The notes beneath the pieces were generated by a model. It saw nothing but the letters and a program-made list of their open reading frames with translations. It was not told the origin of the DNA and ran no database searches. DNA of 64,000 nt from Ehrlichia sp052043515. GTDB taxonomy: Bacteria > Pseudomonadota > Alphaproteobacteria > Rickettsiales > Anaplasmataceae. Made by a program: the position numbers and the translations under genes. How positions within the stretch are numbered: the first letter of the stretch is position 1; each line of letters begins with the position of its first letter. Below, one piece after another: positions 1 to 10,118 of this stretch. Location: assembly GCA_052043515.1 (NCBI GenBank), contig JBQEQX010000001.1, forward strand, positions 1,113,324 through 1,177,323, read 5' to 3'.

Positions 1-1566
1 GTTCGTCCTAAAGGTGATAAAAGGCAGTTGGTTAATGTCATTATACACTCTGATGGAAGTATATCGTTAAGTGATGAAGATGCGAAAAAATATGGTGTAA
101 ATGGCGAAAAGATAAATTTTGACCGCTGTAAAATTTTTGTTGGAGGATTAAGTTTAAAAGATGCTTTGGCCAGTGGAAGGTGGAGGGAAAGGATATTTGA
201 TTTAGGTGAAGAACGACAAAGAAGCGCTTCAGTAGAGTCATTGGATAGCGAAGAAAGAAGTGATGACGACTCACCACCACAAGGTACTCTAGATCAAGAA
301 GATGTACAAAGTCAAAGTGCAGGTGCTGGGTTATTCTCTGATCAAGTTTTGTCAGCTTCCGCTTCTGAAACTAGTGATGTAAAAAATGTAGCATCAACAA
401 GTATGTCATCGCAACTTACATCGGCTATGTCACAGTCAGATAGCATTTTAAGTGTTGTAACGCCGTCAGGTAATAGTAAGTTGGAATCCGCAACCAGACA
501 TATAGATAGGTCAGTGGTTGGACAGGAAAGTACATCATTTATTGATGAAGCATATGGGCATGGTGTGGGAAAAAGTACCGGATATCATGCAACAAGTGAA
601 ATTCAAGCGAGTGGTGTATTATCTGGTCAGTTAGATGTTGGGTCTGGAGCTTCTGTTACTGTTGTTGAAGAAATATCTGATGATGAGATGCGATCTCCTC
701 AGTTATTGCAACAAGATGTGCAAAGTCAAAGTGTTGGTGGATTGTTATTCTCTGGTCAAGTTTTTCCATCTTTCGCTTCTGAAACTAGTGATGTAACATG
801 TATTGATGCAACAAGTATGTCATTGGAACCTACAGCAGGTATGCCAGGTCCAAGTGACGGTTTAGATGTTGCAGTGCAATCAAGTGATGGTGAATTGAAA
901 TCCACGACTAGACATACCGATGGGTCAGTAAGTGGACAAAAGAGTACCACTAATAGATTTATTGATGCAGTACGTAGAAAAGTATCTGAGCGTGGTGGAA
1001 GAGAAGATACCTGGTATCCTACAACACATCAAGCACAAACAAATGATGATAAGTTTATGCAAAGTAAGAGTGTTGTAACTTCATCGTCGCCATGTGAGTC
1101 AGCAAAAAGGAAAAGAAGTCGTTCACTTCCTGAGATACTTGACCAAAATATATTGTGTGGGAATGGCGGAAGAGAGTATAGCATGTCTCATAGAGCACAT
1201 AAAGCTCAAGAGAGCAGTCCCGGGAGGTCTACTAGTAGTTGTGATTTGGAAGGTGGAGAAAGCAGTAGTCCACATGATATAAGGCGAGAAATTCTAGCGT
1301 TGTCCAAATGTGGATGGTTGCCATCTGGTACTTTAGCTCAACATAAGCATAATCTTGTTAGTCGATCGCTGCCAGGTCTACCTTTATCAAGTGCAGGAAT
1401 CAGTACTTCTTCAGATATTGGTGTGGTAGGTGATAGTATTGAGCAAATTGCTCAAGGGTTGTTAGGAATGAGGAGTGGAGAAGCGTTAGATAGTGATAAA
1501 CTACACACTTTGTCTCCTCCTCCTTCCCCTTCTATATCACCTGATGATAAATCAAAACCAAGGTAA
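1..1566 (+). CDS. Repeat-bearing acidic/Ser-rich protein of unknown function (5' end outside window)
   Basis: The frame is open from base 1, so the true start lies upstream; a TTG at 28 is only the first internal start-like codon. The visible 521 codons are rich in Ser, Asp, Glu, Gln and Gly, with no signal peptide or membrane segment. Two diverged direct repeats of about 105 residues are visible, one beginning near base 298 (DVQSQSAGAGLFSD) and one near base 712 (DVQSQSVGGLLFSG). Both then share the string ETSDV, an SATRH/STTRH box and a GQ-K/E-ST-FIDA/E box. The C-terminus is Pro/Ser-rich. I do not recognise the family. Composition and repeats resemble secreted tandem-repeat proteins of Ehrlichia, but that is inference. 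There is no frame break in the visible part. Confidence 0.75.
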   Translation, partial: VRPKGDKRQLVNVIIHSDGSISLSDEDAKKYGVNGEKINFDRCKIFVGGLSLKDALASGRWRERIFDLGEERQRSASVESLDSEERSDDDSPPQGTLDQEDVQSQSAGAGLFSDQVLSASASETSDVKNVASTSMSSQLTSAMSQSDSILSVVTPSGNSKLESATRHIDRSVVGQESTSFIDEAYGHGVGKSTGYHATSEIQASGVLSGQLDVGSGASVTVVEEISDDEMRSPQLLQQDVQSQSVGGLLFSGQVFPSFASETSDVTCIDATSMSLEPTAGMPGPSDGLDVAVQSSDGELKSTTRHTDGSVSGQKSTTNRFIDAVRRKVSERGGREDTWYPTTHQAQTNDDKFMQSKSVVTSSSPCESAKRKRSRSLPEILDQNILCGNGGREYSMSHRAHKAQESSPGRSTSSCDLEGGESSSPHDIRREILALSKCGWLPSGTLAQHKHNLVSRSLPGLPLSSAGISTSSDIGVVGDSIEQIAQGLLGMRSGEALDSDKLHTLSPPPSPSISPDDKSKPR

Positions 1567-2022
1567 GTGTATTTTTGATACGTGCTTGAAAAGATGGAAT
1601 AAGGTATAGTATATTTTACAAAATTATTTTGTGATGATTAGAGTGTTTAAAATCCGTGTATGGTTTTTAATGGGAGATTTTTTTCTATAAATTAGCTAAT
1701 TTCTAAGATTCCCATAGTAATAAATTGAAGTGTAATTGTGTTGGATTTGTGTGATTCTAAATGTAGTAAACATTCCCATGCTAGGTATCTAAGAATAGAA
1801 AAAGAAATATGGCAGTAAAGTTATATCTTCTTAGTGAGGGAATGTGAAATTTTTTATTAGTGAAAGTAAATATAAAGAGGGTAATGTGTGGGGGGTATTC
1901 TTTAAATGTGTTATTATCAAACATTAGAATGTTATGTATAAAATTTTTATTTTAATAAAATTCTTGTATAACTAATCAGAGATAATATACTTTGATGTGA
2001 GGTATTTTGTAATTTAAGGTTT
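1567..2022. other. Non-coding spacer, 456 bp
   Basis: AT-rich spacer between the repeat protein and atpG. I see no coding-like frame, tRNA or clear terminator. It presumably holds the atpG promoter, which I cannot place. Confidence 0.5.
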
Positions 2023-2870
2023 ATGGCTAATCTTAAAGCTCTCTTATTGAGAATAAAAAGTATAAGATCCATACAGAAGACTACTAAGGTTATGCAGATG
2101 ATATCTGCTGCCAAGTTGCACCGTGTTCAGCAAAGGTTGGATAGTGCGAAAAAATATTTAGCAGAACTGCATAGCATTATCGATCATACTGCAATTGCTG
2201 AGGGTGGTAGTATTAGTGGAACGTCTTGTAAGTGTACTGTTTTATTGATTATAATGTCTTCCGATAGGGGGTTATGTGGCAATTTTAATAACATGGTAAT
2301 TAAGTTTGCTAAGTCTTATATAAAAAAAATTGGAATTAGATGGCAAAGAGGTAAAATTAGTATTCTTCGGCAAAAAAGCGTATTACATGATGTTGAATCA
2401 GTATTCAGGAAAGATATTAAATGTATTTTCTGATGTTAAATGTGTTACAGATTTTTTTACATTTTAAGTTGTTTATGTACAATAGTAACATTAATTTTGG
2501 TCAGTTTGATGGTGTTGCTGTAGTATTTAATAAGTTCTATAGTACAATGCTTCAGGAACCTACTGTGCAAAATTTGATTCCTTATAATATTGAAATTCGT
2601 CTGTTGTTGAGAGAAAATTATCAATACGAGCCAACATATGTTGATGTGTTGTCTAGTATAAATCTGAGTTATATATTGTGCCTAATGTATATTGCGTTTT
2701 TGGAGAACTCTGCCAGCGAACATTGTGCCCGCATGATTGCTATGGAGTCAGCAAATAGTAATACTAAAGATATGTTGGATAGGTTAGCATTGGAATATAA
2801 TCGTTCTAGGCAAGCTTCTATAACTACTGATTTGATAGAGATAATTAGTGGATTTGAATCATTAAACTAG
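2023..2870 (+). CDS. atpG: F1F0 ATP synthase gamma subunit (two frame breaks)
   Basis: Central-shaft subunit of F1-ATPase, coupling proton flow through F0 to ATP synthesis at the inner membrane. The N-terminus MANLKALLLRIKSI with IQKTTKVMQMISAAKL is diagnostic, followed by the SSDRGLCGNFN motif. The C-terminal helix contains ARMIAMESANSNTKDM. The frame breaks at an A8 run (2322-2329) and a T7 run (2452-2458). Removing one base from each gives a continuous protein of about 281 residues, the normal length. Between the breaks the restored frame reads KLELDGKEVKLVFFGKKA, as expected for the family. The gene stands apart from other atp genes, as is usual in Rickettsiales, and folE follows 13 bp downstream. 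Confidence 0.93.
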
Positions 2871-2883
2871 TTAATTAGTCATT

Positions 2884-3463
2884 ATGAAATATGGTAAACC
2901 ATCTGATCACGAAGCTGAAGAAGCGGTTAATTTGTTGATAAGATGGATAGGCGATGATCCAGATAGAGATGGTCTTGCTGGTACGGCTGGACGTGTGTTA
3001 AATTTTTATAAGAAGTTCTTTAATGGATATCAGGCAAATGTATCTTCAATTATGCAAGGTTCAGTATTATCTAATGACAAGAACTATAATGGTACAATAA
3101 TATTTAAAAACAACGAATTTACATCTTATTGTGAGCATCATATTGTTCCGATGAAGGGCAAGATCAATATTGGGTATATTCCAGATAAACTAATCCTGGG
3201 TGTTGGTAAAATTGTTAAGCTAGTCGATTGTGTTACAAAAAAGGTTGTCACTTCAGGAGAAATTAACTATAGAAATAGCAGAAGCTTTAGAGCATTATTT
3301 GCTTCCTAAGGGTGTTATTGTTGTAATTGAGGCAGTACATGAGTGTATTTCTTGTCTTGAAGAAAAAGGTAAGAATGGTTTATTGTTACATACGAGTTAT
3401 GCTACTGGTGTTTTTCAAAGTAATATGGAGCTGAGGAGAGAGTTTTTTTATAACATTAATTAA
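2884..3463 (+). CDS. folE: GTP cyclohydrolase I (one frame break)
   Basis: Converts GTP to 7,8-dihydroneopterin triphosphate, the first step of folate synthesis. The zinc and active-site segment FTSYCEHHIVPMKGK is intact, with GYIP and the LGVGKIVKLVD stretch after it. The frame breaks at an A6 run (3237-3242). Removing one A continues into RLSLQEKLTIEIAEAL, the standard C-terminal region, and ends after ATGVFQSN with the late zinc Cys in HECI. Restored length is about 192 residues. The start is the ATG 13 bp after atpG. folB of the same pathway lies elsewhere in this window (11398-11757). Confidence 0.92.
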
Positions 3464-3478
3464 TTTGGAGTGTGGAAG

Positions 3479-4815
3479 TTGGATATTTTAAATGTAGCTG
3501 AGGATACTGTAAGAAAGATAAAAAAGTATGGGTTGCTCTGGTGATGTGGTGATCTACTCCAGTGATAAATTGTCGTTGTCACAACGTTTACATAGTATCG
3601 ATGAGATTATTCAATCTAGGGAATGTAAAATAGGGATTAGAGTGATTGTAAATAACAATCAGTTTGCTTGCGTATCTTCTAATGGGTTCTCTAATGTTGC
3701 AGAGCTTGTAGCTAAGGCTATTTCAATGGCAAAGCTGACTCCAGGAGATCCTTATATTTCTCTCAGTGATGATATTATCAATAAAGAAAATTTGTTAGAT
3801 GGTAATGATTTAAAGATATTGGATAAAACTACTGTTACAATTGATCAATGTAAGAAGATTGTTGCAGATATGGAAAATGCTGCGTTATCTTGTAGTAGCA
3901 AGATTACCAATTCCGAAGGATCGTCATTTTCTTATGGTATGATAACTAAAGTTTTAGCAACTTCAGGTGGTTTTATTGGTTCCTATAGTAAATCTAATTT
4001 TACGAGTAGTATTTCCGTAATTGCTGGTGTAGGTGATAATATGGAAATGGGTTATGATTTTTCTTCTGTATGTAATTTTAGTGATATGAGGGATCCAATA
4101 AAAATAGGAGAAGAAGCTGCATCAAGAGCAGTGAATCGTTTAAATCCTAGAAAAGTACAGACTCGTAAGATGTCAATTATAATTGAAAATAGGATTGCTG
4201 GAACCTTGTTGAATAATTTTGCAAGTGCGATAAGGGGTGATAACGTAGCTAATGAAGCTTCATTTTTAAGTGGTAGTATTAATACTCAAGTTTTTCCAAA
4301 TGATATTTCTATAGTAGATGATCCATTTATGATGTCTGGTATTTCCTCTAGGCCTTTTGATGGGGAAGGGATTATTGGAAGTAAAAAACTGGTAGTAGAG
4401 AACGGCGTACTAAATACTTGGATTTTAGACATGCGATCAGCTAATAGACTTCGGCTTAAGAGTACAGGAAATGCTGTAAGACATTCTAATGCATCAATTA
4501 CTCCTGGGGTTAGTAATTTTTATATACAAAACGGTAATTTGTCTGTTGAAGAGTTAATGTTAGATATAAAAGAAGGGCTTTATCTTACTGATCTTTTTGG
4601 TTTTGGAGTGAATTTAATTACTGGTGATTATAGTCAAGGTGCAGCTGGGTTTTTTTATAGAGGATGGTAAAATATCTTATCCAGTAAGTGGAATTACTAT
4701 TGCTAGTAACTTACGACATATGTTTGCTGAAATGTCAGTTGCAAATGATTTGGTATTTTTTGGTTCAGTAAACTCACCTACAGTAAGGATAAATGACGTA
4801 ACCATTGCTGGATAG
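3479..4815 (+). CDS. pmbA: TldE/PmbA-family metalloprotease component (two frame breaks)
   Basis: TldD/TldE family protein; in other bacteria it pairs with TldD to process or degrade small peptides. The best start is a TTG at 3479 after a GGAG-like site, giving LDILNVAEDTVRKIKK, which runs into the main frame (GCSGDVVIYSS) after one base is removed from A6 (3520-3525) or the nearby GGG. The central region has the family's GTLLNNFASAIRGDN and RSANRLRLKSTGNAVR segments. A second break at T7 (4650-4656) restores the C-terminus EDGKISYPVSGITIASN. Restored length is about 444 residues, normal for the family. The gene sits 15 bp after folE, so co-transcription is likely. The family assignment is firm; the exact substrate is unknown. 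Confidence 0.88.
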
Positions 4816-5117
4816 GTTTTTAATTATTATAAAGATAAATTCTCTCGAAATCAGAGTTTTATGTTCGTGTAAACCACTTTGTTGACCTGGTGTTTTTCTG
4901 TTATTATATAGGAAAAAGCCGATTGATTTTTTTGTCATATTTTTACAGCTAGCTTATATACTGTTTTTAATTATATTACAAAAATTAAATGTATATTGGT
5001 ATTTATAGATTGTCTTAATTTTCTTCATATGACAGATTATTGTGTAATAATTACTAGATAAGTTCTACGCGTTAGTTTAATGTATTATATGATGTTTTGG
5101 TAGTAGCGTGAGTAGAT
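4816..5117. other. Non-coding spacer, 302 bp, with a candidate promoter
   Basis: No coding frame seen. The only signal is the promoter-like pair at 4882-4910, which would leave a leader of about 200 nt before the reductase gene. Confidence 0.4.
4882..4910 (+). promoter_or_regulatory. Candidate sigma70-type promoter
   Basis: TTGACC at 4882-4887 and TATATA at 4905-4910 with a 17-bp spacer. It would drive the downstream reductase with a long leader, or an unrecognised short RNA. Pattern evidence only, in AT-rich DNA. Confidence 0.3.
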
Positions 5118-6131
5118 ATGGCTGATTATATATCTGATATAGCAGTAATAGGTGCAGGTCCTGTTGGAATATTTACTGTGTTTCAAGCTGGTATGCTTAA
5201 AATGCGGTGTTGTGTCATTGATGCATTAAGTGAAATTGGTGGTCAATGTGTGGCTTTATATCCAAAGAAACCAATATATGATATACCAGGTTATCCAGTA
5301 ATTACTGGTCAAGAATTAATAGATAATTTAAAAAAACAGTCTGAAGTGTTTAATCCTCAATATTTATTAGAGCAATTAGTTGAAGATGTACAAGATAATT
5401 CAGATTATTTTTTAATAAAAACTAGTAAAGAAGTAATAGTACAATGTAAGGTTATTATAATTGCAGCTGGAGCAGGGGCATTTGGTCCAAATCGTCTTCC
5501 TATAGATAATGTTTGTGATTACGAAGGTAAATCTGTACTTTATCAAGTCAAGCAAACTTCATGTTTTTGCAATAAGAGTGTAATGATAGCAGGAGGAGGT
5601 GATTCAGCTGCTGATTGGGCAGTAGAGCTTGCAAAGATTACAAAACAGTTATATGTGGTCCACAGGAGAAGAAATTTTCGCTGTGCTCCTCATACTGCAT
5701 TACAAATAGAAGGTCTATCACAAGATGGTAGAATAAAAATTATTGTTCCGTACCAGGTTAATGAATTATATGGGAAAAATGGTATGTTAAATTCTGTAGT
5801 TGTTAAAAATATTGTAAATAATGAAAAGATTACATTACAGGTTGATTATTTACTTCCATTTTTTGGTACATCTGCAAATCTTGGTCCTATATTGAATTGG
5901 GGACTAGAAATAAAAGGCTATCAAATTATTGTAGATAATGTAAGTTATAGAACGAATCGTGACAGGATATACGCAGTTGGTGATATAGCAACTTATCCAG
6001 GAAAAATAAAATTAATGCTTATAGGATTTTCAGAAGCTGCAATGGCATGTCATCATATATATCACGTAGTGTATCCCACTTCTCCATTAAATTTCCAATA
6101 TTCTACTTCAAAAGGTATACCAAAAATCTAG
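5118..6131 (+). CDS. Ferredoxin--NADP(+) reductase, thioredoxin-reductase-like type
   Basis: FAD- and NADPH-binding flavoprotein that moves electrons between NADPH and ferredoxin. The 337-residue frame is intact. An N-terminal FAD Rossmann motif GAGPVGIF is at residues 11-18, a GGQC(V) segment near 45, the NADPH-binding motif GGGDSAADWA near 158, and the late FAD-contact stretch YAVGDIATYPG near 290. The CxxC redox pair of true thioredoxin reductase is absent between the two nucleotide domains, which points to the FNR subtype. A partner [2Fe-2S] ferredoxin is encoded at 17442-17804. The ATG at 5118 lies just before the conserved FAD motif. Confidence 0.85.
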   Translation: MADYISDIAVIGAGPVGIFTVFQAGMLKMRCCVIDALSEIGGQCVALYPKKPIYDIPGYPVITGQELIDNLKKQSEVFNPQYLLEQLVEDVQDNSDYFLIKTSKEVIVQCKVIIIAAGAGAFGPNRLPIDNVCDYEGKSVLYQVKQTSCFCNKSVMIAGGGDSAADWAVELAKITKQLYVVHRRRNFRCAPHTALQIEGLSQDGRIKIIVPYQVNELYGKNGMLNSVVVKNIVNNEKITLQVDYLLPFFGTSANLGPILNWGLEIKGYQIIVDNVSYRTNRDRIYAVGDIATYPGKIKLMLIGFSEAAMACHHIYHVVYPTSPLNFQYSTSKGIPKI

Positions 6132-6353
6132 TGTATATTTTCATATAAAATTATTTTCGTATTTGATATGAATTATTAACCACTTTGGTGATGTGTAGAG
6201 TAGGATTACATTTATTATCTAGTTAATTCTCAGTTAAAGAAATATAGAATTTGTATTAATAAACTTTTCGCGAATAATAAAAATGAGTGATTTAGTTTCT
6301 ATTAAGTAATCAAATTGAAGCGTATGGTTTTCACAGTATCTTTGTATGAATTT

Positions 6354-7140
6354 TCATATAAGATTTGCGATTTGACAAAATTGTTTTATTGATAAGTTTT
6401 CTGGACGTAAGTTGTTGTCAATGTTAAGAGATTCTAAGATCTCATCTGCATTATTAGTAAGTTTTTTTAATGTGGTGCGTATCATTTTACGACGTTGATT
6501 AAATGTTATTTTTAAAACTTGAGATAGTTTATTATGATCTACATAAAATTTAGGTTTAGGTAATACGGCAATATTAATTACAGATGAATGTACTTTAGGT
6601 TGTGGTGAAAATATTTCTGGTCCGAAGTCTTGTATTTTATGTACGTCAGATAGTAATTGAACGAGTATAGATAAAATGCCATAGTTTTTGTTATTTGGTT
6701 GTGCTGTGATGCGATCTGCAACTTCTTTTTGAAACATTAATGTAAAGCTAGTAAAAAAATTTATATAGCTTGTCCATTTCATTAATAGTGCTGTTGCGAT
6801 ATGATAAGGCAAGTTAGCTATTATTTTTACTGGAGGTTTTACTACATTTCGTAAATCAATATTCAATGCATCTGATAGTATGAATTCGTATTTTCCTTGA
6901 AAATCTTTGACTATTTTATCATGAATTGATGATAACCTATTGTCCTTTTCTATAGAAATTAATTTCTTTGGATTCTTTTTTAGTATCGAATGAGTCATCG
7001 TGCCGAGTCCAGGACCTATTTCTATTATTGAATAATCACTTATATTGCCAGCATAATTGACTATTTGGTCTGTAATGTCAGTTGAAGAAATAAAACATTG
7101 GCTTAGTTCTTTTTTTAGGATTTATCTTGCTATAATTCAT
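6354..7140 (-). CDS. rsmA: 16S rRNA dimethyladenosine methyltransferase (one frame break)
   Basis: KsgA/RsmA dimethylates the two adjacent adenosines near the 3' end of 16S rRNA during 30S maturation. The SAM-binding motif IEIGPGLGTMT lies in the frame upstream of base 6998. Next come SIEKDNR (motif II) and the catalytic NLPYHIATALL (motif IV). The C-terminus has the usual FNQRRKMIRTTLK helix. The frame breaks at T7 on the plus strand (7110-7116). Removing one base joins MNYSKINPKK to ELSQCFISSTD, giving about 261 residues. The start is the ATG whose complement is 7138-7140; an in-frame stop lies five codons further upstream. Confidence 0.9.
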
Positions 7141-7222
7141 TACATAATCATCAAGTTATTGTTACAGTTAATCATACTGCAAAATGTTATAATTAGATAT
7201 GTAGAATATAAGTTTCTGGCTA

Positions 7223-7250
7223 TTGACTTTTATAGTATTATCTGTAGAAT
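7223..7250 (+). promoter_or_regulatory. Promoter of tRNA-Thr(TGT)
   Basis: TTGACT at 7223-7228 and TAGAAT at 7245-7250 with a 16-bp spacer. The -10 element ends 14 bp before the first base of the tRNA, the expected geometry for a stable RNA promoter. Confidence 0.55.
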
Positions 7251-7264
7251 TACTAGAAATTCTA

Positions 7265-7337
7265 GCCGGCTTGGCTCAGATGGTTAGAGCGCCTGATTTG
7301 TAACCAGGAGGTATGAGTTCGATTCTTGTAGCCGGCA
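7265..7337 (+). tRNA. tRNA-Thr (anticodon TGT)
   Basis: Cloverleaf read directly: acceptor arms GCCGGCT (7265-7271) and AGCCGGC (7330-7336) pair fully, discriminator A at 7337. The D-arm includes GCTCAGATGGTTAGAGC, the anticodon loop is TTTGTAA with anticodon TGT, and the T-loop is TTCGATT. CCA is not encoded. It is followed 22 bp later by tpiA. Confidence 0.93.
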
Positions 7338-7359
7338 CGTTTTAGTCTTTAGTTATTCT

Positions 7360-8085
7360 ATGTCATTGCTTGTTGTTGCTAATTGGAAAATGTATGGTGA
7401 CGCTCTTAGCTTCTCTTCTTTTGTAGAAGGATTAAGTGGTCTATTATCTGATACGAGGGTGTGTGATTTTGAAGTGGTTTTATGTCCTCCTTTTACCGCA
7501 TTGTCTGGTTTAGTTAGCGGTGTTCCTAGTATTAAGTTTGGTGGGCAGAATTGTTTCTATGAGATTGAAGGCAGGTATACTGGTGAAATTAGTCCTCAGA
7601 TGCTGTATAGTTGCGGGTGCAATTATGTAATAGTTGGACATTCTGAGAGAAGAAATGTATTTCGTGAATCTGATTCCGATGTTCAGTTAAAAGCAAGTTC
7701 TGCTATTAAATCAGGTCTAATACCAATTGTTTGTGTTGGTGAAACTTTAATAGATAGGCAAAATAATATGCTAAAAGATGCTTTGTTAAATCAGTGCTGT
7801 AATTCTTTCCCTAAGAATGGCAAATTTGTTATAGCATATGAGCCTGTTTGGGCAATAGGGAGTAATAAGATACCTTCTGTTGACATGATAGTTGAGGCTT
7901 TGGATATTATTAGATTATGTAATAGCACATCTAGTATAATATATGGCGGTGCGGTAAATTGTAATAATGTTGTGGAGGTTATGAGCATAGATCAATTATC
8001 TGGTGTTTTGGTTGGTAGTGCTAGTTTGGAATTAAGTGGCTTTTATAATATAATACGTGGTGCTATAAATGTGAGGCGAAACTGA
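7360..8085 (+). CDS. tpiA: Triosephosphate isomerase
   Basis: Interconverts dihydroxyacetone phosphate and glyceraldehyde 3-phosphate; in this lineage it serves gluconeogenesis and precursor supply rather than full glycolysis. The 241-residue frame is intact. N-terminal ANWKM carries the substrate-binding Asn and Lys, the catalytic His is in VGHSERR near residue 93, the catalytic Glu in AYEPVWAIG near 160, and the phosphate-binding YGGAVN is near 199. The stop codon overlaps the start of the next gene (TGATG), so translation of the pair is probably coupled. Confidence 0.95.
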   Translation: MSLLVVANWKMYGDALSFSSFVEGLSGLLSDTRVCDFEVVLCPPFTALSGLVSGVPSIKFGGQNCFYEIEGRYTGEISPQMLYSCGCNYVIVGHSERRNVFRESDSDVQLKASSAIKSGLIPIVCVGETLIDRQNNMLKDALLNQCCNSFPKNGKFVIAYEPVWAIGSNKIPSVDMIVEALDIIRLCNSTSSIIYGGAVNCNNVVEVMSIDQLSGVLVGSASLELSGFYNIIRGAINVRRN

Positions 8086-9065
8086 TGAGAAAAATGTTGA
8101 TTACTTCTTTGTGTATTATTGTTGTGTTTTTTAGTAATGCTGTTGCCTCTGTAGGTGATGAAAATGGTAAACAGTATGTTTTGATTGGTACTGGTTCTAT
8201 GACTGGTGTGTATTACCCTATAGGAAATAGCATATGCAAATTTATTGTGAGTGACTATAGTAAAGACAGTAATAAAATTATTTGTTCCATTTCCTCTACT
8301 ACTGGTAGTGTGTACAATTTGAATTCTATACGTTATTCAAATATGGATATAAGTATTGTTCAGTCAGATTTAGAGTATTATGCATATAATGGTCTTGGTT
8401 TTTATGAGAAAATGCCTCCAATGGACAATTTAAGATTATTATCGTCATTGCATAGAGAGTATCTTACTGTTGTTGTTAGAAAAAACTCAAATATATCGGT
8501 GATCGATGACATTAAGGGTAAAAGAATAAATATAGGTAGTCCTGGTACTGGTGTAAGAGTGGCAATGCTCAAGTTGCTAAATGAGAAAGGTTGGAGTAGA
8601 AAGGATTTTTCTGTTATGGCAGAATTAAAATCTTCAGAGCAAGCTCAAGCTTTATGTGATAATAAGATTGATGTAATGGTGGATATGATTGGACATCCCA
8701 GTGCTTTGATTCAGGAAGCGTCAGCAACTTGTGCAATAACATTTGTTCCTTTAGATGATAAATTGATTGATGATTTACATACTAAGTACCCTTATTATCA
8801 AAAGGATGTTATTAATGGTAGTTTGTATAATAGTTCACAGGATGTACAAACTATATCGGTAAAGGCATCTTTGGTTGTGACCACTGACTTGAGTGATGAT
8901 TTAGCGTATAGAATTGTAAAATCTCTGGTAACACATATTAATGAACTTCGTGGTATTGCTGGGGCTTTAAAGGCTCTTACCATAAAAGATATGGTTAGGT
9001 CAGATGTTTTACCTTTACATGATGGTGCTAAGCGTTACTATGAAGAGATTGGGGCTATAGAATAG
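8085..9065 (+). CDS. TRAP transporter solute receptor, TAXI family
   Basis: Periplasmic substrate-binding protein of a TRAP-type secondary transporter. A signal peptide is visible (about 22 residues: MRKMLITSLCIIVVFF then SNAVAS). It is followed by the TAXI hallmark IGTGSMTGVYYPIGNSICK near residues 33-51, ISSTTGSVYNLNSIR near 66, and the DDIKGKRINIGSPGTGVR segment near 140. The length of 326 residues is normal and the frame is intact. The ATG overlaps the tpiA stop by one base. The membrane subunits of the transporter are not in this window, and the substrate cannot be read from sequence. Confidence 0.88.
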   Translation: MRKMLITSLCIIVVFFSNAVASVGDENGKQYVLIGTGSMTGVYYPIGNSICKFIVSDYSKDSNKIICSISSTTGSVYNLNSIRYSNMDISIVQSDLEYYAYNGLGFYEKMPPMDNLRLLSSLHREYLTVVVRKNSNISVIDDIKGKRINIGSPGTGVRVAMLKLLNEKGWSRKDFSVMAELKSSEQAQALCDNKIDVMVDMIGHPSALIQEASATCAITFVPLDDKLIDDLHTKYPYYQKDVINGSLYNSSQDVQTISVKASLVVTTDLSDDLAYRIVKSLVTHINELRGIAGALKALTIKDMVRSDVLPLHDGAKRYYEEIGAIE

Positions 9066-9085
9066 CAGTATGTTATGACAATTAC

Positions 9086-10118
9086 ATGGTAAAAACAGTA
9101 TTGGCAATAGAGACAAGTTGCGATGAGACTGCTGTTGCTATTGTGAATAGTGATAAGGAAGTTTTGTCACACAAGGTTCTTTCGCAGAGTGAACATATTC
9201 CTTATGGTGGCGTTGTACCGGAGATTGCGTCTCGTGCTCATATTAATTATTTGTATGGATTAATTATTAACTGTTTAGAAGAATCAAGATTTTGTTTAGA
9301 AAATATAGATGCTGTTGCTGTTACGGCTGGACCTGGACTTATTGGTGGTTTAATAGTGGGAATAATGGTGGCCAAAGGGATTTCTAGTGTGATTAATAAA
9401 CCTATAATTGAAATAAATCACTTGGAGGCTCATGCCCTGGTTATTCGTATGTTTTATGAAGTTGACTTTCCTTTTTTTAGTATTGATAATATCCGGAGGA
9501 CATTGTCAATTTTTAATAGCTTATGATGTAGGGCATTATTGCAAGCTAGGTTCTTCTTTAGATGATTCATTGGGGGAGGTTTTTGACAAGGTTGCGAAAA
9601 TGCTAAATCTAGAATATCCTGGAGGTCCAATAATTGAGGAAAAATCTTTAATGGGTAATAGCAAGAGTTTTATTTTACCGCGAGCGTTAACTCATCGTTC
9701 TGGTTGTGATTTTTCTTTTTCTGGGATTAAAACTGCTGTAAGGAATATTATTGCAAATCAGCAGTGTATAGATCATAACTTAGTATGTGATATTTCAGCA
9801 TCTTTTCAAGATTGTGTTGGTGATATCTTGGTCAACAGAATTAGAAATGCGATGCTGATGTCAGAATCCATAGATCACAGGATTAATAAATTGGTAATTA
9901 CTGGAGGAGTTGCATCTAATAAACAGCTACGTAATCGTATGCTAGTGTGTGCACATGACAATAGTTTTGAAATATTGTATCCTCCTAGCGAGTTATGTAC
10001 TGACAATGGAGTTATGGTTGGATGGGCAGGTATTGAAAATTTAGCTAAGGGCTATGTTTCAGATTTAGATTTTGCACCAAAAGCAAGATGGCCTTTAGAA
10101 AATTTACAAAGATTATGA
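9086..10118 (+). CDS. tsaD: tRNA threonylcarbamoyladenosine synthase subunit TsaD (one frame break)
   Basis: Catalytic subunit that transfers the threonylcarbamoyl group to A37 of ANN-decoding tRNAs. The N-terminal LAIETSCDETAVA motif and the EIASRAH helix are clear. NHLEAHAL carries the metal-binding histidines, and the later segments SFSGIKTAVRN and VITGGVASNKQLR are standard for the Kae1/YgjD/Gcp family. The frame breaks at T7 (9472-9478); removing one T restores FPFLVLIISGGHCQFL. Restored length is about 343 residues. It starts 20 bp after the TAXI receptor. Essential in nearly all bacteria, so a real null is unlikely. Confidence 0.92.
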
